Shown here piece by piece: positions 8,045-16,664 of a DNA stretch of 64,000 bases. Each line of letters opens with the position of its first letter. The first letter of the stretch is position 1. The DNA is taken from contig NZ_JAHLPP010000005.1 in the NCBI RefSeq assembly GCF_018917965.1, forward strand, positions 62,001 through 126,000. Direction: 5' to 3'. The notes under the pieces were generated by a model. That model did no database searches. It was not told the origin of the DNA and saw only the letters and a list, made by a program, of their open reading frames with translations. A program made the translations under genes and the position numbers. This stretch comes from Pseudoflavonifractor sp. MSJ-37 (GTDB lineage: Bacteria > Bacillota > Clostridia > Oscillospirales > Oscillospiraceae).

Positions 8045-8839
8045 ATGGCCGCTACGATCTTAGAGACCATCGCCGCCCACGCCCGGGAGCGGGTGGCCGC
8101 CGACCAGGCGGAGCACAGCCCGGAGGAGCTCCGGGAGCTCTGCCGGCAGGCGGGCCCGGCCAACGGCAGGCGCTTCTATGACGCCCTGTCCCAGCCGGGG
8201 ATGGCCTTCATCTGCGAGGTGAAGAAGGCCTCCCCCTCCAAGGGGCTGATCGCGCCGGACTTCCCCTACCGGGACATCGCCCGGGACTACGCCGCCGCCG
8301 GGGCCGATGCCATCTCCTGCCTGACGGAGCCCAAGTGGTTCCTGGGCTCCGACCAGATCTTCCGGGACATCCGGGCGGCGGTCCCCACCCCCATGCTCCG
8401 CAAGGACTTCACCGTGGACGAGTACCAGATCCGGCAGGCCCGGCTCATGGGGGCGGACTGCGTTTTGCTGATCTGCGCCCTGCTGGACACGGACACCATC
8501 GCCCGGTATCTGGGGCTCTGTGAGGAGCTGGGCCTCTCCGCTCTGGTGGAGGCCCACGACGCGGATGAGATCCGCTCCGCCGTGTCCGCCGGGGCGAAGC
8601 TGATCGGTGTGAACAACCGGAATTTGAAGGATTTCTCCGTGGACTTCTCCAACGCCGCCCGGCTCCGGGACCTGATCCCGCCGGAGGCCGTCTATGTGGC
8701 GGAGAGCGGCGTGGCCCGCCCCGAGGACGTGGCCGCCCTGCGGTCCATCGGAGCCGACGCGGTGCTCATGGGCGAGGTGCTCATGCGCGCGAAGGACAAG
8801 GGGGCCATGCTGGCCGCCATGCGGGAGGCATCCAAATGA
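8045..8839 (+). CDS. trpC: Indole-3-glycerol-phosphate synthase
   Basis: Closes the indole ring from carboxyphenylaminodeoxyribulose phosphate. The 264-residue TIM barrel shows the catalytic [13 protein letters not shown] near residue 55, [12 protein letters not shown] near 118, [13 protein letters not shown] near 188 and [12 protein letters not shown] near 220. It is a separate gene, not fused to TrpF. The stop overlaps the trpF start by 4 bases (ATGA). Confidence 0.97.
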   Translation: MAATILETIAAHARERVAADQAEHSPEELRELCRQAGPANGRRFYDALSQPGMAFICEVKKASPSKGLIAPDFPYRDIARDYAAAGADAISCLTEPKWFLGSDQIFRDIRAAVPTPMLRKDFTVDEYQIRQARLMGADCVLLICALLDTDTIARYLGLCEELGLSALVEAHDADEIRSAVSAGAKLIGVNNRNLKDFSVDFSNAARLRDLIPPEAVYVAESGVARPEDVAALRSIGADAVLMGEVLMRAKDKGAMLAAMREASK

Positions 8840-9441
8840 CCAAGATCAAGATCTGCGGGCTGTACCGGCCCTGCGACATCCGATATGTGAACGAGGCCCG
8901 GCCCGACTGGTGCGGCTTCATCATCGACTTCCCCAAGAGCCACCGGAACGTGTCGCCGGATCAGGTCCGAGCCCTCCGGGCCGGTCTGGACCCGGCGGTG
9001 ACGCCGGTGGGCGTGTTCGTGGACCGGCCCGTGGAGGACGTGGCCGCCCTCCTCCGGGACGGGACCCTCTCCGTGGCCCAGCTCCACGGCCACGAGGACG
9101 CCGCCTACATCGCCGCCCTCCGGTCGGCCGTCCCCGGCTGTGTGGTCTGGAAAGCCTTCAAGGTCCGCTCCGCGGCGGATCTGGAGGCGGCCAACGCCTC
9201 TACGGCGGATCTGGTGATCCTGGACAACGGCTACGGCACCGGCGAGACCTTCGACTGGTCTCTGGCCGGCGGCGTGTCCCGGCCCTTCCTGCTGGCCGGC
9301 GGCCTGACGCCGGAGAACATCCCCCAGGCCATCGCCGCTCTCCACCCCTATGGGCTGGACCTGTCCAGCGGCGTGGAGACCGACAAGGAAAAAGACCCCG
9401 ACAAGATGCGGGCGGCTGTGGCCGCCGCGAAGAAGGAGTGA
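8836..9441 (+). CDS. trpF: Phosphoribosylanthranilate isomerase
   Basis: Amadori rearrangement of phosphoribosylanthranilate. The 201-residue barrel has the catalytic cysteine in [10 protein letters not shown] at the N-terminus, [11 protein letters not shown] near 60, [11 protein letters not shown] near 85, an Asp in [11 protein letters not shown] near 130, and the phosphate site [13 protein letters not shown] near the C-terminus. Five bases separate it from trpB. Confidence 0.96.
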   Translation: MTKIKICGLYRPCDIRYVNEARPDWCGFIIDFPKSHRNVSPDQVRALRAGLDPAVTPVGVFVDRPVEDVAALLRDGTLSVAQLHGHEDAAYIAALRSAVPGCVVWKAFKVRSAADLEAANASTADLVILDNGYGTGETFDWSLAGGVSRPFLLAGGLTPENIPQAIAALHPYGLDLSSGVETDKEKDPDKMRAAVAAAKKE

Positions 9442-9446
9442 CACCC

Positions 9447-10639
<1,193 letters not shown>

Positions 10640-10643
<4 letters not shown>

Positions 10644-11419
10644 GCCGTATCCAAGCCGCGTTTTCCAAGGGGAAGGCCTTCATCCCCTTCCTCACCTGCG
10701 GAGACCCTGATCTAGAGACCACGGCGGCCATCGTCCGCGCCATGGCGGAGGCCGGGGCCGACGTGATCGAGCTGGGCATCCCCTTCTCCGACCCCACGGC
10801 GGAGGGCCCTGTGATCCAGGCCGCCGACCTGCGGGCCCTGTCCGGCGGCATCACCACCGACCAGATCTTCGACCTGGTCCGGGACCTGCGCCGGGACGTG
10901 ACCGTCCCGCTGGTGTTCATGACTTACGCCAACGTGGTGTTCTCCTATGGCACGGACCGCTTCGTGTCCACCGCCTCGGAGGTGGGGATTGACGGCCTAA
11001 TCCTCCCCGACGTGCCCTTCGAGGAGAAGGAGGAGTTCGCCGCCCCCTGTCGGGCCCACGGGCTGGACTTCATCTCTCTGATCGCGCCCACCTCCGAGGA
11101 CCGGGTGGCCATGATTGCCCGGGAGGCCGAGGGCTTCGTCTACTGTGTGTCCTCTCTGGGCGTCACCGGCACCCGGAGCCAAATCACCACCGACATCGGC
11201 CACATGGTCCGGCTGGTGAAGGACGCGAACCCCCACATCCCCTGCGCCGTGGGCTTCGGCATCTCCACCCCCGCCCAGGCGGCGGAGATGGCCGCCCTGT
11301 CCGACGGCGCCATCGTGGGCAGTGCCATCGTGAAGCTGGCCGCCCAGTATGGCCGGGACGCGGCGCGCCCGATCAAGGAGTATGTGGCGGAAATGAAAGC
11401 GGCCGTGGGGAAGGCGTGA
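10640..11419 (+). CDS. trpA: Tryptophan synthase alpha chain
   Basis: Releases indole from indole-3-glycerol phosphate and passes it to TrpB. The 259-residue barrel has [12 protein letters not shown] near residue 15, the catalytic Glu and Asp in [15 protein letters not shown] near 45-60, and the phosphate-binding [10 protein letters not shown] near 210. Last gene of trpEGDCFBA and followed by a strong terminator. Confidence 0.97.
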
Positions 11420-11450
11420 CCTGCCTTTCCGAAAATGGATCTCCTATAAG

Positions 11451-11488
11451 CTGAGAAAAGCTGCCCCGCTCGGGGCAGCTTTTCTCAG
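11451..11488. terminator. Bidirectional terminator between trpA and response regulator
   Basis: Near-perfect 18-bp stem (11451-11468 with 11471-11488) with A-rich and T-rich outer ends, lying between convergent genes. It should end the trp transcript and the minus-strand response regulator transcript. Confidence 0.9.
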
Positions 11489-11512
11489 TTTATCACTCCT
11501 ATATAGGCCGAT

Positions 11513-12202
11513 TCAGTCGATCTTATACCCTACGCCCCAAACGGTCTTGATGAAGCGCGGGTTCCGGGAGGGCTCGCCCATCTTTTCCCGCAGGCGGCGG
11601 ATATGGACCATGACCGTATTGTTCCGGTCCAGATACTTCTCCTTCCACACAGTCTCGAAAAGGCGTTCCGCGGAGATCACCTGCCCCCGGTTCTCGCACA
11701 GCATCCACAGGATGTCGAACTCGATCGGCGTCAGGGCCAGCTTCTTGTCATAGAGCCAGCACTCATGGGTCCCCCGGTCGATGGTCAGACCGTTGAAGTC
11801 GATCACCTCCCGGTCCCCCTTCCCGGTCTCGTTGTACCGGGTATACCGTCGGAGCTGGGCCTTCACCCGGGCCATGAGCTCCAGCGGGTTGAAGGGCTTG
11901 GTGAGGTAGTCGTCCGCCCCGATGGTCAGGCCGGCGATCTTGTCGGTGTCCTCAGTCTTGGCGGTGAGCATGAGCACCGGGAAGTGGTGCTCCTTCCGGA
12001 TCTCCGTACAGAGGGTGAAGCCGGAGATGTCCGGCAGCATCACGTCCAGGATCGCCAGGTCGATGGGCACCTGCTCCACCACCGCCAGGGCCGCCGTGCC
12101 CGTGCCGCACTTGTGGACCTGATAGCCCTCGCTCTGGAGATAGACCTCCACCAGATCTGCGATCTCCGGCTCGTCATCCACCACTAAGATATGGGTCTCC
12201 AT
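11513..12202 (-). CDS. OmpR/VanR-type response regulator (orphan)
   Basis: A 229-residue two-component regulator. The receiver domain (about residues 1-120) has the acidic pair VVDDEPE, the phosphoacceptor Asp in AILDVMLPDI near 50, and the conserved Lys in YLTKPFNPLEL near 100. The C-terminal winged helix (130-229) contains LTPIEFDILWMLCENRGQ and HIRRLREKM. The start at 12202 is preferred because GAGGAGG sits 7 bases upstream; an ATG at 12208 directly abuts that site. No histidine kinase gene is next to it, so the partner lies elsewhere. A promoter with two direct repeats is seen upstream (12238-12299). Confidence 0.92.
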   Translation of the reverse strand: METHILVVDDEPEIADLVEVYLQSEGYQVHKCGTGTAALAVVEQVPIDLAILDVMLPDISGFTLCTEIRKEHHFPVLMLTAKTEDTDKIAGLTIGADDYLTKPFNPLELMARVKAQLRRYTRYNETGKGDREVIDFNGLTIDRGTHECWLYDKKLALTPIEFDILWMLCENRGQVISAERLFETVWKEKYLDRNNTVMVHIRRLREKMGEPSRNPRFIKTVWGVGYKID

Positions 12203-12237
12203 GCCCATCCCTCCTCTGATACCGTCCCTTTTCTCTG

Positions 12238-12299
12238 ATCATACCCTTCCCCTGCCGGTCCTGTCAAGCGGTCCCGGCGGATCGTCAGAAAACCGTCAG
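12238..12299 (-). promoter_or_regulatory. Promoter and direct repeats ahead of the response regulator
   Basis: On the minus strand: TTGACA (12267-12262), 18-bp spacer, TATGAT (12243-12238). Upstream of the -35 lie two direct repeats CTGACG (12299-12294 and 12288-12283) with an 11-bp period, the spacing typical of OmpR-family dimers. Autoregulation is inferred. Confidence 0.65.
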
Positions 12300-12303
12300 G
12301 AAC

Positions 12304-12540
12304 TCAGCGCAGGAGCAGGAGCACCGCCGCGGCCATCACCAGGCCCCCTGGCAGCAGATCCTCCCGCTGCCAGGCGGGTCGCATGAGGACCCGCACCAGG
12401 AGCACGGTCCCCACGGCCAGCAGGCCGAACGGCAGGAGCGCGCAGAACAGCGCCGCCAGAGAGAGCCCCGTCAGCAAAAGCACGGCTCCGCCCACCGCCA
12501 GCAAAAACAGGACCGCCGCGCAAAACGTCAATGTCAACAT
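12304..12540 (-). CDS. Small hydrophobic membrane protein
   Basis: A 78-residue protein made mostly of hydrophobic segments: about residues 1-20 (LTLTFCAAVLFLLAVGGAVL), 22-45, and a C-terminal stretch ending MAAAVLLLLR, with a short basic hydrophilic part (RPAWQRED) between. Two or three transmembrane helices are likely. The start at 12540 has GGAGG 7 bases upstream. A longer frame upstream lacks a ribosome site. The gene precedes the response regulator on the same strand, but the regulator has its own promoter. Function unknown. Confidence 0.7.
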   Translation of the reverse strand: MLTLTFCAAVLFLLAVGGAVLLLTGLSLAALFCALLPFGLLAVGTVLLVRVLMRPAWQREDLLPGGLVMAAAVLLLLR

Positions 12541-12666
12541 ATCACTGCCTCCATCCTGACCTGATCGGTCATCGTATCTCGTTCGTACGAATAAGAGGAT
12601 AGCACGAAAGGCTGTCCTGTACTTTAAGAAAACATGAAGAAACCCTAAAGATTGCCATCCATTGTG

Positions 12667-12688
12667 AAAGTCCGATCTATCGGACTTT
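12667..12688. repeat. Perfect inverted repeat (operator or terminator-like)
   Basis: Arms AAAGTCCGAT and ATCGGACTTT (10 bp each) with a 2-base centre, followed by a T/C-rich tail. It lies 65 bases before the small plus-strand gene at 12753. The gap 12541-12752 also has a 10-bp palindrome TTCGTACGAA (12582-12591) and TGACC-N5-GGTCA (12557-12571). Confidence 0.5.
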
Positions 12689-12752
12689 TCTTCTGGTATC
12701 CTATGGGCACAGACAGCAGGACAGAACGCGGCGGACAAGGAGGCGGCTCATC

Positions 12753-12875
12753 ATGATGGAGCATGAATTTCGTTGGGTGTGCGGACACGTGGAGGTCTAT
12801 GACGCGGCGGGGCGCTTCTGCTTCTCCGCTGACAGCGAGCGGGAGGCCCTGAAGGAATTGGAGGACGCGGCCTGA
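12753..12875 (+). CDS. Small hypothetical protein, 40 residues
   Basis: A 40-codon frame starting MMEHEFRWVCGHVEVYD and ending ALKELEDAA, with a good ribosome site (AAGGAGG, 9 bases upstream). The composition is protein-like: aromatic and Cys-containing first half, acidic helix at the end. It resembles small uncharacterised proteins common in this group, but I do not recognise a family. No other gene is seen between 12541 and 13042. Confidence 0.6.
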   Translation: MMEHEFRWVCGHVEVYDAAGRFCFSADSEREALKELEDAA

Positions 12876-12974
12876 CGGCCTCATCCTCCGTCATTTGGGC
12901 AGATCATATGATCTTCGGTCAAAATACGGCCCCCATTTCGATTGTCCAGATTTGTAGAAATGCCATTCTCCATC

Positions 12975-13003
12975 TTGTCCCCCATCGAAAAATGTGGTAA
13001 GAT
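12975..13003 (+). promoter_or_regulatory. Promoter of aspartate carbamoyltransferase gene
   Basis: TTGTCC (12975-12980), 17-bp spacer, TAAGAT (12998-13003). The coding start follows about 35 bases later, leaving no room for a pyrimidine attenuator. Confidence 0.6.
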
Positions 13004-13042
13004 GATACGAAAAAAATACGACAAGGAATGGAGAAGATGGGA

Positions 13043-14128
13043 ATGCGGCATCTGATCGATTTTGGGGACCTGTCAAGGGCGGAGTGGGAAGCACTGTACA
13101 AGCGTACCAGTGATATTATCGACCACCCCGCCGATTTTATGGACATCTGCCGGGGACGAGTGGCCTCCACTCTGTTCTTCGAGCCGTCCACCCGTACCAA
13201 TTTTTCCTTCCAGACCGCGATGCTCCGGGTGGGCGGCACGGTGTTCGGCTTCGCCGATCCCAAGTCCTCCTCCGTGGCCAAGGGCGAGTGTCTGAAGGAC
13301 ACCATCAAGATGGTCTCCGGCTACGCTGACGTGGTCATCATGCGGAACCCCCGCGAGGGCGCGGCCAAGGCCGCTTCCCTCTACTCCGACGTCCCTGTGA
13401 TCAACGCGGGCGACGGCGGCCATATGCACCCCACCCAGACCACCACGGACCTGACCACCATCACCAAGAAGCTGGGCAAGGTAGACGGCATCTCCATCGG
13501 CCTGTGCGGCGACCTGAAGAACGGCCGCACCGTCCACTCCCTCATCAAGGCGCTGGCCAAGTTCGACAACGTGAAGTTCTACCTGATCTCCCCCCGTGAG
13601 CTGGCCGTGCCCGAGTACATCCGCGCTTTCATGAAGGAGCACAAGCTCTGGAGCGTGGAGGTCACCGGTCTGGAGAACGTGATCCCCCAGCTGGACGTGC
13701 TCTACATGACCCGCATCCAGCGGGAGCGCTTCGTGGACCCCCTGGAGTATGAGCGCAACAAGGGCATCTATGTCCTGACCCGCCGGAAGCTGGAGCGGGC
13801 CCGGGACCATATGCTGGTCATGCATCCCCTGCCCCGGGTGGATGAGATCACACTGGACGTGGACGACGATCCCCGCGCCGCCTACTTCGAGCAGGCCCGC
13901 TACGGTATGTTCTCCCGCATGGCGATCTTGTCCGATCTGGCCAACCAGCCCCGGATGAAGCCCGAGCCCGTGGAGATCGGCACCACGCCCCTGTGCGCCA
14001 ATCCCCGGTGCATCACTCAGACCGACCCCTACCTGCCTCCTCTGGTGAAGCAGAACGGCGGCGTGGACTGCTGTGCCTACTGCGACGCGGCTCTCCCCGA
14101 CCACTGCCACGACCACGACCATCACTGA
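13043..14128 (+). CDS. pyrB: Aspartate carbamoyltransferase with PyrI-type zinc domain
   Basis: Condenses carbamoyl phosphate and aspartate in pyrimidine synthesis. The catalytic part has the carbamoyl-phosphate loop FFEPSTRTNFSFQTAMLRVGG, the second-site loop KGECLKDTI, HPTQTTTDL and the aspartate-side HPLPRVDEIT. After the usual PyrB end there is about 50 more residues with Cys-x4-Cys (CANPRC) and, 20 residues on, Cys-x2-Cys (CAYC), the pattern of the zinc domain of the PyrI regulatory subunit, then a His/Asp-rich tail. The PyrI nucleotide-binding domain is absent. The start may be 13043 or an in-frame ATG at 13037 or 13028; 13043 has the best-spaced GGAG. The 3' end overlaps the convergent CBS gene by 7 bases. 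Confidence 0.93.
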   Translation: MRHLIDFGDLSRAEWEALYKRTSDIIDHPADFMDICRGRVASTLFFEPSTRTNFSFQTAMLRVGGTVFGFADPKSSSVAKGECLKDTIKMVSGYADVVIMRNPREGAAKAASLYSDVPVINAGDGGHMHPTQTTTDLTTITKKLGKVDGISIGLCGDLKNGRTVHSLIKALAKFDNVKFYLISPRELAVPEYIRAFMKEHKLWSVEVTGLENVIPQLDVLYMTRIQRERFVDPLEYERNKGIYVLTRRKLERARDHMLVMHPLPRVDEITLDVDDDPRAAYFEQARYGMFSRMAILSDLANQPRMKPEPVEIGTTPLCANPRCITQTDPYLPPLVKQNGGVDCCAYCDAALPDHCHDHDHH

Positions 14129-14574
14129 CGGTCCTCCGTATCCCCTCCGGCCCGGCTGACGCGGCGGGAGATGCGGGCGAGGGCTGTGCCCGCCTCCATC
14201 TCGTACCGCCCGCAGCGGGCCAGATCCCCCAGAGAGACCATCCCGATCACCCGTTGGTCCTCTACCACCGGCAGACGCCGGACCTGGGCTCTGGCCATGA
14301 GGGCCGCCGCCTCGCCGATCCCGGCGTCCGGCCCCACCCAGGTACAGGAGCGGGTCATGATGTCCCCCACCGGAAGCTGGTCCGGGTCCTCCCCCGCCGC
14401 CATACAGCGCAGGACCAGGTCCCGGTCCGTCACTACGCCCCTCAGCCGTCCGTCCCCCTGACAGACCGGCAGCGCCCCCAGATCGTACCGGGACAGAAGC
14501 CGGGCCGCCAGGGCCGCGCTCTCCATGGGGGCGATGGTGACCACATATGGATGCATCAATTCTCGAACACGCAT
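14122..14574 (-). CDS. CBS-domain protein
   Basis: A 150-residue protein consisting of two CBS motifs: residues about 7-60 (MHPYVVTIAPMESAALAARL, then GVVTDRDLVLR) and 70-125 (IMTRSCTWVGPDAGIGEAA, then GMVSLGDLAR). Paired CBS motifs form a Bateman module that usually binds adenine nucleotides; stand-alone ones often regulate a partner. The start at 14574 has AAAGGA 10 bases upstream, but that site lies inside a long hairpin (14577-14631). The gene is convergent with and overlaps pyrB. Target unknown. Confidence 0.9.
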   Translation of the reverse strand: MRVRELMHPYVVTIAPMESAALAARLLSRYDLGALPVCQGDGRLRGVVTDRDLVLRCMAAGEDPDQLPVGDIMTRSCTWVGPDAGIGEAAALMARAQVRRLPVVEDQRVIGMVSLGDLARCGRYEMEAGTALARISRRVSRAGGDTEDRQ

Positions 14575-14576
14575 AA

Positions 14577-14631
14577 GAACGCCGTCCTTTCCACAACGAT
14601 ACTTCGAGTATCGCCGGAAGGGACGGCGTTC
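14577..14631 (-). promoter_or_regulatory. Hairpin covering the CBS gene ribosome site
   Basis: Outer 14-bp stem (14577-14590 with 14618-14631, one wobble) and an inner 7-bp stem (14597-14603 with 14607-14613). On the minus strand it begins 15 bases after the stop of the 70-residue gene and its 3' arm contains the AAAGGA ribosome site of the CBS gene. No T run follows, so it is not a textbook terminator. Confidence 0.6.
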
Positions 14632-14646
14632 AAACGTTTTTGCGGC

Positions 14647-14859
14647 TCAGGCCCGGCGCAGAGCCTCCAGCACTTCGACGATCCTCCACTTGGGCAAAAA
14701 CGCCTCGGTGAAGGAGAGGAGCTGTTCCAGCGTCACGGTCCGGGACGCCCCGGTCAGCTGGCGCCCCGCCAGCATGGGGATCTTTCGGTACAGCACCGCC
14801 CGAGAGCGCGGGTCGTCCAGCAGTTCTCCTACGGTGATCTTATCATCTTTCAAGTCCAT
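14647..14859 (-). CDS. Small conserved-type protein, 70 residues
   Basis: A 70-residue protein starting MDLKDDKITVGELLDDPRSR. The pattern (T/S)xGELLDDPRSRAVLxRxxP with a later (M/V)TLEQLLSF is like a short module found alone or at the C-terminus of larger clostridial hydrolases; I recognise the pattern but not a function. The start has AAGGAGGG upstream. It lies upstream of the CBS gene on the same strand and is divergent from the carbonic anhydrase gene. The frame extending beyond 14859 is antisense to the carbonic anhydrase and was not used. Confidence 0.75.
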   Translation of the reverse strand: MDLKDDKITVGELLDDPRSRAVLYRKIPMLAGRQLTGASRTVTLEQLLSFTEAFLPKWRIVEVLEALRRA

Positions 14860-14923
14860 ATGGGTCCCTCCTTGTACACGGCTGTCGGCATCTATGGTCA
14901 TCCTATGCGGCTGAAATTCAAAA

Positions 14924-14953
14924 TTGACGGTCTCGTATCCATACGGGTATAAT
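14924..14953 (+). promoter_or_regulatory. Promoter of gamma-carbonic anhydrase gene
   Basis: TTGACG (14924-14929), 18-bp spacer, TATAAT (14948-14953), 47 bases before the start at 15001. Confidence 0.75.
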
Positions 14954-15000
14954 ATCTGATATGACCCTATTTTGCAACCTGATCTTTGGAGGGACCTGAC

Positions 15001-15513
15001 ATGATCAAATCGTTCCGCGGCCATGCGCCGTCCATCCATCCCGCCGCCCGCACGGCCTCCAGCGCCACGCTGGTGGGCCAGGTGACGCTGGAGGCCCAGT
15101 CCAGCGTCTGGTACGGAGCCGTGCTCCGGGCCGACACCACTTCCATCCATATCGGACAGGGCTCCAACATCCAGGACGGCTGTCTCCTCCACGGAGACGA
15201 GGGCTATCCCGTCACCGTGGGCCAGGACGTGACCGTGGGCCACGGCGCGATCCTCCACGGCTGTACGGTGGAGGACCGGTGTCTCATCGGCATGGGGGCC
15301 ACTCTGCTCAACGGCTGTGTGATCGGGGCCGGGTCCCTGGTGGCCGCCGGCGCGCTGGTGACCCAGGGCGCCATCATCCCGCCGGGGAGCTTGGTGGTGG
15401 GCGTCCCCGCCAAGGTCCGCCGTCCGCTGACTGAGGCGGAGATGGCGGAGCATCTGGCCTCTGCTCAGGAGTACCGGGAGCTGTCGGAACAGCTCGCCGG
15501 GGACGAGGGATGA
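15001..15513 (+). CDS. Gamma-class carbonic anhydrase family protein
   Basis: A 170-residue left-handed beta-helix protein of hexapeptide repeats. It has the family core VWYGAVLRADTTSIHIG, SNIQDGCLLH and VTVGHGAILHG, which supply the zinc histidines, and the characteristic VVGVPAKVRR after the helix. The family reversibly hydrates carbon dioxide or acts as a CaiE/PaaY-like protein; the histidines suggest a metal site, activity not certain. The start at 15001 has TTGGAGGG upstream. The stop overlaps the next gene by 4 bases, so the two are co-translated. Confidence 0.9.
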   Translation: MIKSFRGHAPSIHPAARTASSATLVGQVTLEAQSSVWYGAVLRADTTSIHIGQGSNIQDGCLLHGDEGYPVTVGQDVTVGHGAILHGCTVEDRCLIGMGATLLNGCVIGAGSLVAAGALVTQGAIIPPGSLVVGVPAKVRRPLTEAEMAEHLASAQEYRELSEQLAGDEG

Positions 15514-16352
15514 GGGGCCGGAGACGGGACCACCTCCGGGCCTGGATGGCCGACTCGCCCCGGGCGGCCCGGCTCTATCAGATCCTCCGGGGACTGGTCA
15601 TCCTGATAGCCGTAGCCCAGTTCTTCAACGGCAATTTCGAAAATGTGTTCCTCTGCGTGCTGACCCTCATCCTCTTCCTGCTCCCCAGCTTCATCGAGCG
15701 GAAGATCAAGGTGGACCTGCCGGACACGCTGGAGATCATCATCCTCCTCTTCATCTACTCCGCGGAGATCCTGGGGGAGATCCAGGCCTTCTACGTCCGT
15801 TTCCCTTACTGGGACACCATGCTCCATACCCTCAACGGCTTCCTGTGCGCCGCCATCGGGTTCTCTCTGCTGGACATTTTGAACCGGAGCGAGCGTCTCT
15901 CCTTCTCTCTGTCCCCGGTCTATCTGGCGGTGATGGCCTTCTGCTTCTCCATGACCATCGGCGTGCTGTGGGAATTCTTCGAGTGCCTGATGGATCAGCT
16001 CTTCCTGCTGGATATGCAGAAGGACACGGTGGTCCACGCCATCTCCTCCGTCATGCTGGACCCCGCCGGCGGGAACACGCCCACCGGCGTCCGGGACATC
16101 GTGGACACGGTGGTGGTCACTGCCTCCGGGGAACCGATCTCTCTGGGGCTGGGCGGCTATCTGGACATCGGCCTGCTGGACACCATGAAGGACCTGTTCG
16201 TCAATTTCATCGGCGCGGTGGTGTTCTCGGTGATCGGCTACTTCTATGTGAAGAGCCGGGGACAGGGCCGCTTCGCCCGGCGGTTCATCCCCCAGGTCCT
16301 TCCGGCGGAGGAGACGCCTCCCGCCGGCGGGGACGAAAAAGATCCGCGCTGA
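15510..16352 (+). CDS. Integral membrane protein, YjdF/DUF2238-like
   Basis: A 280-residue protein with about six hydrophobic helices, including LYQILRGLVILIAVAQFF, VFLCVLTLILFLLPSF, a segment around GFLCAAIGFSLLDIL, VYLAVMAFCFSMTIGVLWEFFE and DLFVNFIGAVVFSVIGYFYV. The motifs DTMLHTLNGFLCA, GVLWEFFECLMD and D(I/T)VVD(T) are like those of the YjdF (DUF2238) family. Function is unknown. It is translationally coupled to the carbonic anhydrase gene, which hints at a shared role, possibly in CO2 or ion handling, but this is only context. Confidence 0.8.
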   Translation: MRGRRRDHLRAWMADSPRAARLYQILRGLVILIAVAQFFNGNFENVFLCVLTLILFLLPSFIERKIKVDLPDTLEIIILLFIYSAEILGEIQAFYVRFPYWDTMLHTLNGFLCAAIGFSLLDILNRSERLSFSLSPVYLAVMAFCFSMTIGVLWEFFECLMDQLFLLDMQKDTVVHAISSVMLDPAGGNTPTGVRDIVDTVVVTASGEPISLGLGGYLDIGLLDTMKDLFVNFIGAVVFSVIGYFYVKSRGQGRFARRFIPQVLPAEETPPAGGDEKDPR

Positions 16353-16416
16353 CCGTGTATCAGCGCCCTCCTCCGCGGGCATACTGGAGGCATCACCGCA
16401 AAGGAGGAAATGCGAT

Positions 16417-16587
16417 ATGAACGACCAGATGAACCATAGTGTCAAATGCTCCGTGGAGAGCTGTACCCACCACTGCGCCCACGACCACTGTGCCCTGAAC
16501 GAGATCAAGGTGGGCTGCTCCTGCGGCGCTCCGGCCAAGAGCTGTGACTCCACCGAGTGCGCGTCCTTCCAGCTCCGCGCCCGCTGA
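16417..16587 (+). CDS. DUF1540 Cys-rich small protein
   Basis: A 56-residue protein, MNDQMNHSVKCSVESCTHH and so on, with nine cysteines in the DUF1540 pattern (C-x4-C near the start, CSCG and CDSTEC toward the end). DUF1540 proteins are probably small metal-binding proteins found in spore-forming and related Clostridia. A strong AAAGGAGG precedes the ATG by 7 bases. Stand-alone gene followed by a terminator. Confidence 0.88.
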   Translation: MNDQMNHSVKCSVESCTHHCAHDHCALNEIKVGCSCGAPAKSCDSTECASFQLRAR

Positions 16588-16612
16588 TGATCTGACCCGG
16601 CCTCCAAACGCA

Positions 16613-16650
16613 CGAACGCCCGGCTCCCTTCGAGGGGAGCCGGGCGTTCG
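16613..16650. terminator. Bidirectional terminator between DUF1540 gene and rnf operon
   Basis: Very strong stem (16613-16628 with 16635-16650) between convergent genes, 15 bases from the rnfB stop. It should end the rnf transcript on the minus strand. Confidence 0.85.
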
Positions 16651-16664
16651 CATATCAGGTCGCT

